In this document: in pieces, positions 1-11,523 of the stretch | Layout of the letters: the number at the start of each line of letters is the position of its first letter | How positions within the stretch are numbered: position 1 is the first letter of the stretch | DNA from: Meloidogyne chitwoodi | Lineage: Eukaryota; Nematoda; Chromadorea; Rhabditida; Meloidogynidae | Assembly (NCBI GenBank): GCA_015183035.1 | Contig: JACZZP010000022.1 | Span: 1-64,000 of the forward strand | DNA length: 64,000 bases | Direction: 5' to 3' | Translations under genes and position numbers: made by a program | Notes under the pieces: generated by a model | The model's input: the letters and a program-made list of their open reading frames with translations, nothing else | The model's database searches: none | Told to the model about the DNA's origin: nothing

Positions 1-1240
1 TAATATTAAAAATTTGGCCCTCTTTTTTTAAAAAAAAATAAATAAATAATTTTTTTTTTCAAGTTAATTCTTGAATTTTTTTTATTAAAAAAATAGAACG
101 GACTTGAAAGTCCGATCTCAAAAAAATTATTAAAAAAAAATAAAATTGAAAAAAGATATGGGCCAAAATATTAAAAATTTGGCCCTCTTTTTTTAAAAAA
201 AAAATAAATAAATAATTTTTTTTTTCAAGTTAATTCTTGAATTTTTTTTATTAAAAAAATAGAACGGACTTGAAAGTCCGATCTCAAAAAAATTATTAAA
301 AAAAAAATAAAATTGAAAAAAGATATGGGCCAAAATATTAAAAATTTGGCCCTCTTTTTTTTAAAAAAAAATAAATAAATAATTTTTTTTTTCAAGTTAA
401 TTCTTGAATTTTTTTTATTAAAAAAATAGAACGGACTTGAAAGTCCGATCTCAAAAAAATTATTAAAAAAAAATAAAATTGAAAAAAGATATGGGCCAAA
501 ATATTAAAAATTTGGCCCTCTTTTTTTTAAAAAAAAATAAATAAATAATTTTTTTTTTCAAGTTAATTCTTGAATTTTTTTTATTAAAAAAATAGAACGG
601 ACTTGAAAGTCCGATCTCAAAAAAATTATTAAAAAAAAATAAAATTGAAAAAAGATATGGGCCAAAATATTAAAAATTTGGCCCTCTTTTTTTTAAAAAA
701 AAAATAAATAATAATTTTTTTTTTCAAGTTAATTCTTGAATTTTTTTTATTAAAAAAATAGAACGGACTTGAAAGTCCGATCTCAAAAAAATTATTAAAA
801 AAAAATAAAATTGAAAAAAGATATGGGCCAAAATATTAAAAATTTGGCCCTCTTTTTTTAAAAAAAAAATAAATAAATAATTTTTTTTTTCAAGTTAATT
901 CTTGAATTTTTTTTATTAAAAAAATAGAACGGACTTGAAAGTCCGATCTCAAAAAAATTATTAAAAAAAAAATAAAATTGAAAAAAGATATGGGCCAAAA
1001 TATTAAAAATTTGGCCCTCTTTTTTTTAAAAAAAAATAAATAATAATTTTTTTTTTCAAGTTAATTCTTGAATTTTTTTTTTATTAAAAAAATAGAACGG
1101 ACTTGAAAGTCCGATCTCAAAAAGATTATTAAAAAAAAATAAAATTAAAAAAAGATATGGGCCAAAATATTAAAAATTTGGCCCTCTTTTTTTTAAAAAA
1201 AAATAAATAATAATTTTTTTTTTCAAGTTAATTCTTGATA
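1..1240. repeat. 166-bp satellite array, about 7.4 copies
   Basis: Head-to-tail monomers of 165-167 bp; the GGCCCTC landmark recurs at 16, 181, 348, 514, 680, 846, 1013 and 1180. Copies differ mainly by one or two bases in A or T runs. Each monomer holds several dyads: CGGACTT-GA-AAGTCCG, CAAG-TTAATT-CTTG, and GGGCCAAA facing TTTGGCCC. The last copy breaks off near 1240, at a partial repeat of the hairpin. The array runs off the left edge, so its true length is unknown. No coding potential seen. Confidence 0.97.
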
Positions 1241-2566
1241 GTACGGACTTGAAAGAAATTTTTTACATCACTATTGGAAAAATTCCTTTTTAGCGCCGCA
1301 GGCGAAAAATTTTAAAATTTTTAAACCTCTGTTGCCGAAAATTACACTTTTTAGCGCCGCAGGCAAAATTTTGAATAAAAATGAACGTTATTTGCCAAAA
1401 TTCACTTTTTTTAGTGATGCAATCAAAAATATAAGACTTTTATTTTTATAATTTCAAAAAGAAAGAAAAATAAAAAACGAATTTTACAATGATATAATAT
1501 ACAAATATATAGTAAATAACATAGGAATTGAACCTACGTTAAAGTTAGTAACCTAGACTAACACACTAACCACTCAACCATACTCACTCTATAAAGTAAA
1601 CAATTTATAATAATTATAGATAGTCTTTTCCATAATTTTTTTTCTCAAAAATTTCATTTTATGGGGTGTAAATTTTTTACGGTTTTGCCGTAATTAGGTG
1701 CCGTAATCCGTGACCGTAACCAAAAATAACCGTAATTTTTTACGGTTCCGTAACCGTAACCGTGATTACGGGACAGCACTAACCTCTACCTTGTTCTCTA
1801 TCAACCTTCATTGTCTTTCTCTACGTGATAAACTGTTGCTCTGTTTGTACGACTACTCTTCATTATCTCGGACACAAACTTAAGTAGGCAAATTTAAGTT
1901 ACAACAGTAAGATAATTTTTACCAAAATAATTTAACAAATCATCATCTAATACTTATAATTTATAAATGTTAACTCTTTTTTCAAAAATATAAGATAAAT
2001 TTTGAACAAAATTTAATCCAGGAAATCCAGGTAAAAAATCTGGCAAACCTGGATCTGGACTTTTTTAAATTTATAGACCTCGACTGGATTCTGGATCTGG
2101 AGTCAAGGAAAAATCCAGATCCAGAAAAAATCCAGAATTCCTAAAAAATGCCTGGATCTGGATCCAGGAAAAATCCAGGACTGGATCCAGATCCAGTCTT
2201 ATCTCTATAACACATACCACACACATTATAAAAATTTATATAAATACCCGTCATCAATAATATATCTAAGCTCTCCACAACATTATTATTAACCACCTTT
2301 TTAAAATTATCAACATAAAAATATTAAAAAAATTTTTATTGGAATAAATATATAAATTTTAAAATATTTCTACATCCTTATTAAAAATAAATTATAAAAT
2401 ATTTATTTTATTTACATTAAACATTAAAATTGATCAAAAAAGCAATTTTAAATTTAAAAATTATTAGAAAAATTAATAATTTAAAAATAAATAAATTTAA
2501 GCTAAAAAGGACTTAAAAAATGTCTAAATTTTAGAAAATTTAAATAAATACAACTTTCAATTAATT
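1241..2566. repeat. Intergenic stretch with three families of short degenerate repeats
   Basis: No gene seen. A unit containing TTTTTAGCGCCGCAGGC recurs about every 75 bp between 1286 and 1440, the last copy degenerate. From 1675 to 1775 there are interspersed CCGTAAC / TTACGGT words in both orientations. From 2018 to 2210 the words CCAGATCCAG / CTGGATC repeat in both orientations. These are far less AT-rich than their surroundings and able to form many small hairpins. Confidence 0.7.
1517..1588 (-). pseudogene. tRNA-like element (degenerate)
   Basis: On the minus strand a box A-like stretch (TGGTTGAGTGG) and a box B-like T-arm (GTAGG, TTCAATT, CCTAT) are spaced as in a tRNA. The T stem pairs, but no acceptor stem forms, and the anticodon loop has a pyrimidine after the would-be anticodon. 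Read as a decayed tRNA or tRNA-derived repeat. Confidence 0.55.
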
Positions 2567-4507
2567 TTAATTTTTTAAAAACCATCGACGATAAATATTA
2601 GCTTCCCGTGCCATTTCTATTGGAGAACGTTTTTCTTTGTTTACGTTGGAATCATGACTTTGCAATTTTGTATAAATTTGGTCTGGATCTCCACCAAAAT
2701 CGCCTTCTTTTCTTGGAATTATGTGAACATGAACATGCTAGAAAATTCAAAAAAAAATATTTAAAAAAATTTAGACAATATTTCTTAGTTAAAATATAAT
2801 TTTTAGGTAATTCTATCTTATCCTAATTACTCTTAGAAATTCAAAAACCTCAACAGTCTGCCCAGCATTAGGCCCATCTTGAACACAAACAGTGGCACAA
2901 TTAGTTGAATAAATTTGCATAAGCATTCGCTCAACTTTTTTTGTTAAAATAAATAAATCTGCAGTGGTGGGGTCGTCCAAGTCTGTGAGGCGTTTTGCTC
3001 CTTCTTTTAGTGGGGAAATTAATACATCTAAAAAATTGAAAATTATTTAAATCAGAATTATTAAAAATAAAAATCAGAATTTTAAAAATCAAAACTCACG
3101 TCCCGGCAACAAAGGCATTAAATTAACAAAAGCAAAACAATGCTCAGTAAGATGGAAGCATTGGGAACCATCAATTTTTAAATGACCAAAATTAAAATTA
3201 TCAGAATCTAAAATTTAAAAAATAAAAAAACATTAAAATAAACCTTTAATTTCTCTTTGTTCATTAAAATAGAGAGAATATAAATCAGAGCGGCGATGTT
3301 GAAAAACGGGTTGATTACGTCTAACTTCATCGAGATAGTCCATATTTATTTCGGCAAAGCATAAATCTAATTTTAAAAAAATTAATAAAAATTTATTTTT
3401 TGAAATAGGTTGAGGCATCCAATTCCCAATTATATTAATTAAAAATTAAAAAAAACCTTCACGTTCAGAGCATTGTGCTATAATTGCACCCCAAGGATCA
3501 ACTACCATTGAATGCCCATAAGAAGATCTTTTATCGTTATGTCGACCAGTTTGTGCTGGGGCAACAACGTAACATTGGGTTTCTATTGCACGAGCACGAA
3601 GAAGAGCCTTTAAAAATTTTAAAAGGTTTAAAATTTTTCAAAACCTCCCAATGCGCTAATCCTGTAGCAACAGTGAAAGAAGATGGAAAAGAAAGAATTT
3701 GGGCTCCTAAAAATTAAATTTAATTATTAAAATAAATTTATTAATTAAAAAATAAACCTCTTAATCGATTAAATAGTGATAATTCAGCAAAACGCAAATC
3801 ATAACAAATTCCCATTCCAAGACGTCCAATTGGTGTATCAACGGGAAGTATTAACTTTAAAATTAAATTTTAATTAAATTCAAAATTAATTTAATTAAAA
3901 AAAATACTTTTTCTCCTCGTACAGAAAATTCACTTTCCATCAACCTCACTTTTCCAGGCAAATCCAAATCAAATAAATGCAATTTGTTGTAAGACGCTTG
4001 TGTTTGTCCAAGTGAGTCAATAAGCATATAAGTATTTAAGGGAAGATCTTTTTGTTGCTAAAGAATATTTTTTAAATTTTATTTGATAAAAAACTAATTT
4101 TTAAAAAATTAAAAAAAAAACTTTGTTGTGAAATCCTCCCAAAGCTAGCCATAAATTATGACGTTTTGCCAATTCTCTAAACTGCAAAATATATTGACCA
4201 TCTGCTTCTATTGCCATATCTATTTGTTCTTCTTTGTTTCGACCAATATAATCAAAACATTCTGGGAGAAAAACCATCTTAAAAAATTTAAAATTAATTT
4301 TAAAAATATTAAAGTGCTGAAATACATCACCCAAACAGTCAAAAATTCCTTAAACTCCACTTAATCAAAAGAAACGTTATTTTTAATTTAAACCTTGCAT
4401 CCACGATTATTTGCTGCTCTTTCAATAAGTTGGGCACTTCGACGAAAATTATCGTTTAAATCGTGTTGAACGCTTAATTGACAAACTGCAATGAGTGAAC
4501 GAGCCAT
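2567..4507 (-). CDS. nft-1: Nit-Fhit fusion protein (nitrilase domain plus Fhit domain)
   Basis: Invertebrates fuse a Nit1-type nitrilase (hydrolysis of deaminated glutathione in other species) to Fhit, a diadenosine tri/tetraphosphate hydrolase; this gene shows both in the expected order. About nine small exons are visible. The Nit triad can be read: Glu in [10 protein letters not shown], Lys in YNKLHLFD and Cys in [10 protein letters not shown]. The Fhit part has [11 protein letters not shown], then DVLISP, and the histidine triad [15 protein letters not shown] near the C-terminus. The ATG gives [12 protein letters not shown], as expected for a Nit start; the stop follows RRWFLKN. It starts 147 nt after the stop of the upstream chimeric gene on the same strand, so co-transcription is possible. 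Confidence 0.95.
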
Positions 4508-4654
4508 TTTTTAAAGAACGTCTAAAAAATAAATTTTCTATAAATTAGTCAAAATAAAATATATAAATTGACAAAACAAAAAACAACATTTAAAAAATAA
4601 ATTTTTAATATTCAATTTATCAGTAAAAATATAAAACTTAAAAAAATAAATTAA

Positions 4655-5955
4655 TCAACGTCGTCCAATTAATTTTAAAATTCCATACATGGTGATGATG
4701 GTGGTAAAGTATCGAATAGGGGTGAAGATCTATTAATAAAAAAATAGCAATAATTTAAATTTATTTCTATTATTTAATTTTAAAAAATACTTTGTAAAGA
4801 ATTAAGGCGGCAGCAGTTGTACTCGCAGATTTTGGCAATTCCCGAACATTTTCAATCCATTTTTCGGGTAGATGTAAAAATTCTAACACAATAACGATGT
4901 CTAAGCCACTTAAAAAAGAATTTTTTTTATTTTTAATAAATATTAAACCTCAAAAAAATAAAAAATAATAAACAAGAAATTTTCGCTTACAAATAGATTG
5001 CCGTGTAGAAAAAAATAAAAAACAAAATTGAAAGGCAACAATGGACTGGAATAGCAATATACCAATACCTAAACACAACAATTATTAAACAAAAATAATA
5101 AAAATAAAAACCTTTTAAAATAATATTTAAATTTTTGAAAAAGTCCACTTGATTTATTTTCGTCAGTGCTACAAAATCGTTGGGAGCCATAAATTCTTAA
5201 GTGAGTATCATTATTTGAAGCAAACAAAGAAAATTCACAACCAGCAGCAATAAATTTAATCTTTTTTGTGTTCATTCGTAAAATACGCATAGGTTGCCAT
5301 AACTGAAAATTTTAAAATTGTATATTTAATTTTAAAACTAAAAAACACAAATAAACTTAAAACATTGTAAGAAACACAAAAAAATAAACTTGCAACAAAA
5401 ACATAAATAAACTTAAAACACAACAATTAAAAAACACAAATAAAAATAAACTTAAAAAACATAATAAACTTAGAAACAAATAAAAACTTGAAATACAAAT
5501 TTAAAACATATTAAAATCACAAAAACATAAATAAACTTGAAAGACGAAGAATAAGGAAAAAAATAAAAATAAACTTAAAAAACATACAGATTGCTTAATA
5601 ACAGGCGGAGTTAAAAGTTTTTCTATTGCTAAAGCACCTGTTGAGCACATACCTAAATTATTAAATTAAATATTTTTAATTTAAATTATTAAAAAAATAA
5701 CCAGAGCCATAAACTATTCGAGTTTGTCGTTTTCTTCCAACCATTTCGTGTATATATTTAGACTCATTTTGAGGAATTTCTTCATGTAATGAAGAACGTT
5801 CAACAAAATCATTAGGCAAAAATGAAACAGATGCTCTTGAATTATCTGAAAAATTAGAGAACATATAAATTAATTTAATTTAAAAAAATCATACAAATTA
5901 TCCGGCTCAACAACAAGTTCTGAAACGTAAAAAATCTAGTAGTTGAAGGATTCAT
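4655..5955 (-). CDS. Chimeric gene: RCC1L-like N-terminus fused to FAM210 (DUF1279)-like membrane domain
   Basis: The first exons (MNPSTTRFFTF, then a stretch ending MVGRKRQTRIVYGSG, then ALAIEKLLTPP and PMRILRMNTKKIKFIAAGC) are a near copy of the start of the RCC1L-like gene at 19817-22241, introns included. In the exon at about 5130-5290 the reading runs without an intron from SLFASNND into SSGLFQKFKYYFKR, which matches the FAM210-like gene at 6521-7508. The rest follows FAM210: one transmembrane segment (YWYIAIPVH...FFYTAIYL), the segment around LDIVIVLEFLHLPEKW, KSASTTAAALILYK and IFTPIRY, ending in GRR and a stop. I found no stop or frame break through six or seven exons. FAM210 proteins are mitochondrial membrane proteins, and the RCC1L part could supply a mitochondrial presequence (inference). 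Compared with its neighbour it lacks the C-terminal region. Confidence 0.72.
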
Positions 5956-6520
5956 TTTTCAAAATTTAACTAAAAATAAATTAAAATGAGATAAAATAAA
6001 AGTAAAGTCTTATTTATTAATAACTAAATTAATATTCAACAAAATCCCAAAATATTACGTTTACTCATTCACGTGTTTTAAAATAAATTGGGACTGAAGC
6101 CTTATTCTCCGCGATTTTCCTAGTAATTACGTTTCCCTCTTATTTTTAATATCCTGGTCCTAATTTATTTACACTGGCCTCCATTATTAAATTTTTGGTT
6201 TGTTTTCCCTATAGTCGAATCCATAGGAAATTCCTTATCAAAAAAATCTAAATAATTCTAAAAAACCATTGAGTGCAAAAATGTCATCCACCGCCAAAAC
6301 ACCAAGAGATAAATATCCTCCAAAAAACAACTAATTGTATTACGAGACGCATGAGTCCTCACAAAATCCAAAACTTGAAGAAACAAAAATATAATTTAAA
6401 AAAGAAATTTGAAAAATATTGTTTGACAAAAACAAAAAATAATATTTAAAAAAATTGTAAAAAAAATAATAAATTTAAACAACTAAAAATTAAAAAAAAT
6501 GAACAATTTATATTAATTAA

Positions 6521-7508
6521 TCATTTTCCAACTTTATCACTTCCATTAAAGCCTTTATGTGCTCCACCATTTCCATTACTCTTTTTTCTATATTTTGCAG
6601 CAGCAGAAATTCGTCTTTCATTTAATTTTTTCATTAAACCTTCCAATTCAATACGTCCACGATATTCTATTTGCCTTGCCGTTCTAAGCAGTCCAAAATG
6701 TTTTAATAATTTATATGTGAGATTTGTGCCAACAATTGACGCTCCATAACGTATCGGGGTGAAGATCTATTTTTTAAATTAAATTTAAATTTTTAATATT
6801 TAAGTAAAACCTTGTAAATCAACAAAGCAGCAGTTGCAGTACTCGCAGCTTTTGGCAATTCCTTTACTTTTTTAATCCAATTTTCTGGAAGCCGTAAAAA
6901 TTCGAGCAATTTGACAACATCCAAACCACTAAAATTTTAAATTAAAATTTAGAAAATGTTTTTTGTGGTAAAGTGTAGTTGTTTCAGAAAGTCTGGTAAT
7001 TGGTTTGAAACAGTTCAGTCGGAAAATTAAAAAAAAAAGTACACGAAAATTCTCTAACTAATTGTCAAAAAAAATTTAAATGTAACCCTTACAAATGCAC
7101 GGCCAAATAAAATATGCTAAACCAACAAACACAAAGAATGGAATGAACAGGAACGGCGATATACCAATAACTAAATTTATTAAATTTTATTTTTACAAAA
7201 TTAAAAAACCGTTTAAGGTAATATTTAAGCTTATTATAAAGTCCACTGGGCATTTGTTCATCTTTTTCATCTTCCACTTTTTGCTTTAATCTTTCATTTC
7301 GATGCAATCGAACCCTCACTCGCTCAGTATGAATAAACTGAAAATTTATTTTGAAGAAAATAAAAAAATTATTTTTAACCTTGCATTCCTGAAATCTTGT
7401 CAAAACTCCAAAAATTTGAGTGCTTCGTCTAAAAATTGAAAATTGCCTCGCTTGACAAATTGAAGAAAGTGAACGATGGCAAGCAATAACAGAAAATGTT
7501 GTTGACAT
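6521..7508 (-). CDS. FAM210A/B-like mitochondrial membrane protein (DUF1279)
   Basis: Starts MSTTFSVIACHRSLSSI, a basic and serine-rich mitochondrial presequence type. A charged stretch (RVRLHRNERLKQK...) leads to SGLYNKLKYYLKRF, then one hydrophobic segment (YWYIAVPVHSILCVCW...FYLAVHL), the pattern of DUF1279. The conserved tail follows: LDVVKLLEFLRLPENW, KAASTATAALLIYK, IFTPIRYGASIVGTN and a basic C-terminus ending SDKVGK. Human FAM210A is linked to mitochondrial translation and muscle and bone biology. Four to five exons with short T-rich introns. It is the apparent donor of the second half of the neighbouring chimeric gene. Confidence 0.88.
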
Positions 7509-7953
7509 TTAAAAATTGAGCAAAATAAAAAAAAATCTTTATAAAATTCCTTAAAAATCGGAGGAAAGGAGGTGAACGAAGAGAAGTAATGGGAGACCGG
7601 GAAAAAAATTAGAAGGAAAATTGAGAATAAACTCACTGGGAAAACGGGAATATGGCTTCAGGTCGTTCACTCTCCATTGGAGGGAACGAAAACGAAAGGA
7701 AACCAAACCCAAACCATAACTTATTAGAAATAATTAAATGAATACTATTATTAATTTAGAAAAATAAGACTTGTTAAAACAATTAAAATGTTAAGTAAAA
7801 TGAAATAAATATTTAAATATACAATTTAAAAATAAAATAAATTTGTAAAAATAAATTAATAAACACTAAATTTATTCAAATATATTAGCAACAAATTTTT
7901 TAAACTAAAAAAAACCTTTTCCACCCAAACTTAAATATTTACATTTATTCTTT

Positions 7954-8725
7954 TCAATCACGCTTTGCCAATTCCTGTCTAAAATTGAACGCGTAATAAA
8001 CAGCAGCCAGAGCAATTAACAAGCAAACGCCTTCAGAAGAAAGAGGAGTCTTTTTTGAAACACCAGGGTGATAATATTGAGCGGTGAATAAAGGATCAAC
8101 ACGAGCTAAGGGATTTTCGTCACCGGAATCAACTGCCTAAAAATAAATTTTAAAATTCTTAAAATCAAAATTTAAAAAAACCTTTTTATAATCTGCCAAC
8201 TTATTCTCATCAAATACAACTACATCAAAAGTTTGAGAACTAGATTCAGTATGTTCAAGAAGCCATGAGACCTATAAAATGGCAAGAACATCCAAAATAT
8301 AAGAATAAACAAAAACCTGATATTTTGTAGTTTCTTCAGAAACAGAAAGTTGATAAACACGTCCATTAACTACAGCAAAGAATGGTCTGTCCTAAAAGAA
8401 AAAAAGGAGTATTAAAAAATGTAAAAAATAATATAAATAAACAAAAGACTCCATAAAGTCACAAAACTCTCACAGACTAAAAAATTAAAAAAACGAATTT
8501 ACATGCTCATAGTTGTTGGCACACTGAAGAGCAAATTCCATAACAAAAGTTGTTTTGTAGTGAAAAAATCCATCTTGGGTAGAATAACCACTTGAGGAGT
8601 GTCTTGGTGATTGACAACTTGCACCTTAAAAGTATATTTTTAAATTAAATAATTTTGAAAAAACCAAATGTAGAAGTGAATAAAGAAGGTAATAAAGTGA
8701 TTAAAAATAAAACAAAAAATCGCAT
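7954..8725 (-). CDS. trap-4: Translocon-associated protein delta (TRAP-delta / SSR4)
   Basis: Subunit of the TRAP complex that sits next to Sec61 in the ER membrane and helps translocate some signal peptides. Visible: a signal peptide ([18 protein letters not shown]), a luminal region with paired cysteines (SCQSP and LQCANN), the segment [32 protein letters not shown], then [13 protein letters not shown], and one C-terminal transmembrane helix ([19 protein letters not shown]) followed by a short basic tail FRQELAKRD. Order and topology match the SSR4 family, whose vertebrate members end with a similar helix. Exons are separated by 40-100 nt introns. Confidence 0.9.
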
Positions 8726-9129
8726 TTTTATTTAATTAAGCTTAAAATATTTTTTAACTTATAAAAATAAGTGAATGAAATCAAGAAATAAAGATTCAGC
8801 CTTTTACAATGAAAACAAAAAAATGCAAAAAAAGGGTAAATCCGGTGCAATAGTATGTTAAACAAAGAGAATTATAGATAAAGAGGAAACTAGAGACTAC
8901 TTAAGGCAAGACGGCGGCTCATGTAAAACTTAAAAATGTCAAAAAATTAAAAATTTCATTACACCAATAAATTAAAAAGGTAAGGATTGAAAAAAGCTAC
9001 TCTTACTTATGTTAGTCAGAAAGATAGAGAACATAAAAAATTAAAAGAGTGTAAGAGACAGAATGAGTAATTTATAAGCATTTGAATTCGTTAAGTGGCA
9101 GGAAGGCGTCTTTTGTTAAATTTAATGGC
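8726..9129. other. Intergenic, no gene seen
   Basis: Between the start of TRAP-delta (-) and the Merlin-type element. AT-rich, no open frame of interest and no clear repeat. It probably includes the TRAP-delta promoter. Confidence 0.5.
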
Positions 9130-9137
9130 GATTTTTT

Positions 9138-9659
9138 GGTACTTGTGTGTTATCCCTACGGACTTTTTGCGGACAAAATTTATTTTTTAAAAGAGAAAAT
9201 ATATAAAAGAAAAAATCAATCCAATGGCCCCCCAAACAATCATAATTTCTTCAAAAACGTCTCTATCACCAATCATTTTTCTCCACATAAATTCTGCAAA
9301 ATAACTATCCAAGTGGTGACGTGCTGTCCCTCGATGTTTCTTATTACGCCATTTGGCACTTCCCCACATCCTTTCCACTTTTTGAGTATTACATCCAGTT
9401 TCGGGGTCTACGAAGTTGTACCTAATCATAATTCAGTTGTTGGCAAATCCCAAATTTTCATTATAAATAAAATAGCTAATAAACTTGAATAGAAATGATA
9501 AAACAGCACTTTTTCTTAACTTTTCATATATATTATGAATCAAATTTAATTGATTGATTCTGAGTGACAACGGTACATGGAGAAAGAAAAGAAAAAATTG
9601 GTATTTGTCCGCAAAAAAAAAAGTCCGCAAAAAGTCCGTAGGGATAACACACAAGTACC
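9138..9659 (-). mobile_element. Relic Merlin-type (IS1016/ISXO2-like) DNA transposon
   Basis: Terminal inverted repeats are plain: GGTACTTGTGTGTTATCCC reads inward at 9138 and its complement ends at 9659; the match covers at least 36 bp. The flanks share an 8-bp direct repeat, GATTTTTT (9130-9137 and 9660-9667), the target-site duplication size of Merlin elements. The interior on the minus strand (about 9187-9429) keeps the end of a DDE transposase: [20 protein letters not shown], then [19 protein letters not shown] and AEFMWRKM, typical of the ISXO2-like family. The N-terminal part, with the first catalytic acids, is missing, so it is non-autonomous. The right TIR has an extra internal copy of the TTTGCGGAC motif. 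Confidence 0.88.
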
Positions 9660-9762
9660 GATTTTTTTAATTTTAAGGCAATTTCTTAAGTTTCATTGTC
9701 TATTATTTAATAATTTTTTTTAATTTTAGCAAAATTTTATTTTAATCCATTACATAGACTTA

Positions 9763-10557
9763 ATGGCACGCACAAAGCAAACAGCAAAAAAATCGGCTGG
9801 TTTTAGAAAGGAAATAGTTGCAGCTAAGGCAATCGCTACTAAACGTGCACGAGTTCAATTGGCTACAAAACGATGTCCACGAGTTTTTCCAAGTTATAAG
9901 GAGTTACCTCCAGTAAAGATGAATCAAAAACGTTATCACAAAAAAGGTTAGAAGGATACAGGTTTTTTGAAATATTTAAATAAGTTTTTTGGTTTTACTG
10001 TTTACAATTTCTGCGTTAACTTTCTAATCTAAAAACATTTTAAAGGCTCTCTTGCACTCAAAGAAATTCGTCGTTTCCAAAAGTCAACAAATCTGCTTAT
10101 TCCTCGTGCCCGTTTCATTCGTCTGGTTCGAGATGTAGCTAATTCCGTTACTGGTGAGCATTATCGATGGCGTGGTCTAGCACTTGTTGCTCTTCAGGTT
10201 TTTAAATTTAATAATAACTCGGTGAAAATAACGTTTATCTAAAGAAGGGTATATATAATTTTAAAGGTCTGGATCAGCCCCATTTTCTGGACTTTCCAGA
10301 TTTGCAAAAAATCATTCCTTAATTTAACGACATTCCAAATTATTTTTTTCAATTTAGGAAGCTGCAGAGTATTACTTGGTCAACCTTTTCGAAGACACTA
10401 ATCTCTGTGCTCTACATGCTTCTCGTGTGACGATTATGCCGAAAGATATGCAACTTGTGCGAAAGATTCGCGGAGAGGTTTTTTTAATTTTTAAAATTTT
10501 AAGTCAAATATTTGTGTTTAGACAACAGCTATGCCTTCTATCGCATTACGACGATAG
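9763..10557 (+). CDS. Divergent histone H3 variant (possible CenH3-like H3)
   Basis: Four exons (9763-9946, 10046-10197, 10358-10477, 10522-10557) give about 163 residues, against 135 in canonical H3. The N-terminus [14 protein letters not shown] keeps the Lys4 and Lys9 contexts, but the tail is longer and the usual ARKS around Lys27 is gone. The fold follows: [25 protein letters not shown], then a first loop one residue longer than in H3 with Trp where H3 has Phe84 ([15 protein letters not shown]). The third helix ([20 protein letters not shown]) is H3-like. Long loop 1 and Trp are CenH3 hallmarks; the rest is not. It has introns, so probably not a replication-dependent histone gene. Ends RRIAL-like (MPSIALRR). 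Confidence 0.85.
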
Positions 10558-10768
10558 TTACAAAAGAAAATAAATACCCATGAAATTCATTCCTATTATT
10601 TTCGTGTTATTCTCCTCCGACAAATATTTTTGCTTCCCTTAGGATGCTTTTTTTTTAATTTTTTCCCACAAATTACTATAAAATCTGCTAAATTTTAGTG
10701 CAAATAAAAGAAAATTTATAGCGTCATAGTTTAAGCATTTTTGACACTTTTTTATTTTTTATCTTTTC

Positions 10769-11523
10769 TTATTTCTTAACAACGTAGTGGACACCCTCAA
10801 CCGGTTTAGTTTTGAACAAGACGAGACGTTTGCCAATTCTAACGCAGGAACCGCAACCAGCCGGAGTCTGAAATCAAAAAAGTTTATTTCCCAGAATTTG
10901 AAATTAATCTAATTTTTAATATTATTTTAATTTATACCCCATAAGGAATTCCATCAGCATTTTTCTCCTCATCATCGTCGTCGTCAGGCTCATCTTCATC
11001 ATCTCCTCCCAATCCATCAGCCAAATCAGCATCTTTTTGTGAATGTTGCTTTTCGTTAAGACGCTTAATTTGTTGCTTATGAACTTGAAAGATTGAATTT
11101 TATATTTAATTGAAATGTTGATAATTTAGGAATGATTCAGATCTCTGATAATTTTATTCAGAACAACCCCAAAACCGAGAATTTCCAACCATTGAAAAAA
11201 TAATTCGAGCAGTTATAACATTTTATTCCCCAATTTAATCCTTTTAATTCTTTTTAATCTAATACCTTTAGTCTTCTTATGCTTTTGAAGCACTCCATCA
11301 CTGACAAAATGACGATCACATTCCACACAATAATTCTGTCCTGCGCCCGGCAAATCCTCGTCTCTCGGTTGATTTTGAACCTTCGCAAGCTAACAAAATT
11401 AAATAAAATTGAATTTAATTAAAATTAAACCTTTTCTGGCCTATCCATGATTTCCTTTATCTCGTCTAAATCTTTTCCTGGGCGCTTCCTTGTTTTGGTT
11501 GAACTTCTACCTTTTCTGGGCAT
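10769..11523 (-). CDS. ZNF593/Bud20-like zinc-finger protein
   Basis: Family members act in pre-60S ribosome export (Bud20 in yeast). Visible: basic N-terminus MPRKGRSSTKTRKRPGKDLD, EIMDRPEKLAK, then the single C2H2 finger YCVECDRHFVSDGVLQKHKK continuing into VHKQQIKRLNEKQHSQKDAD, as in ZNF593. An acidic run (GDDEDEPDDDDDEEK) follows, and a C-terminal part PAGCGSCVRIGKRLVLFKTK ending in VVKK that I do not recognise from vertebrate ZNF593. Four exons or so. The start follows an AT-rich leader with a possible trans-splice acceptor. Confidence 0.82.

Noticed and set aside
1..1240. Possible CRISPR array
   Set aside because: The whole monomer repeats with no unique spacers, and the sequence is eukaryotic.
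9082..9492. Plus-strand frame of 136 codons across the transposon
   Set aside because: It is antisense to the transposase remnant and includes the terminal inverted repeat.
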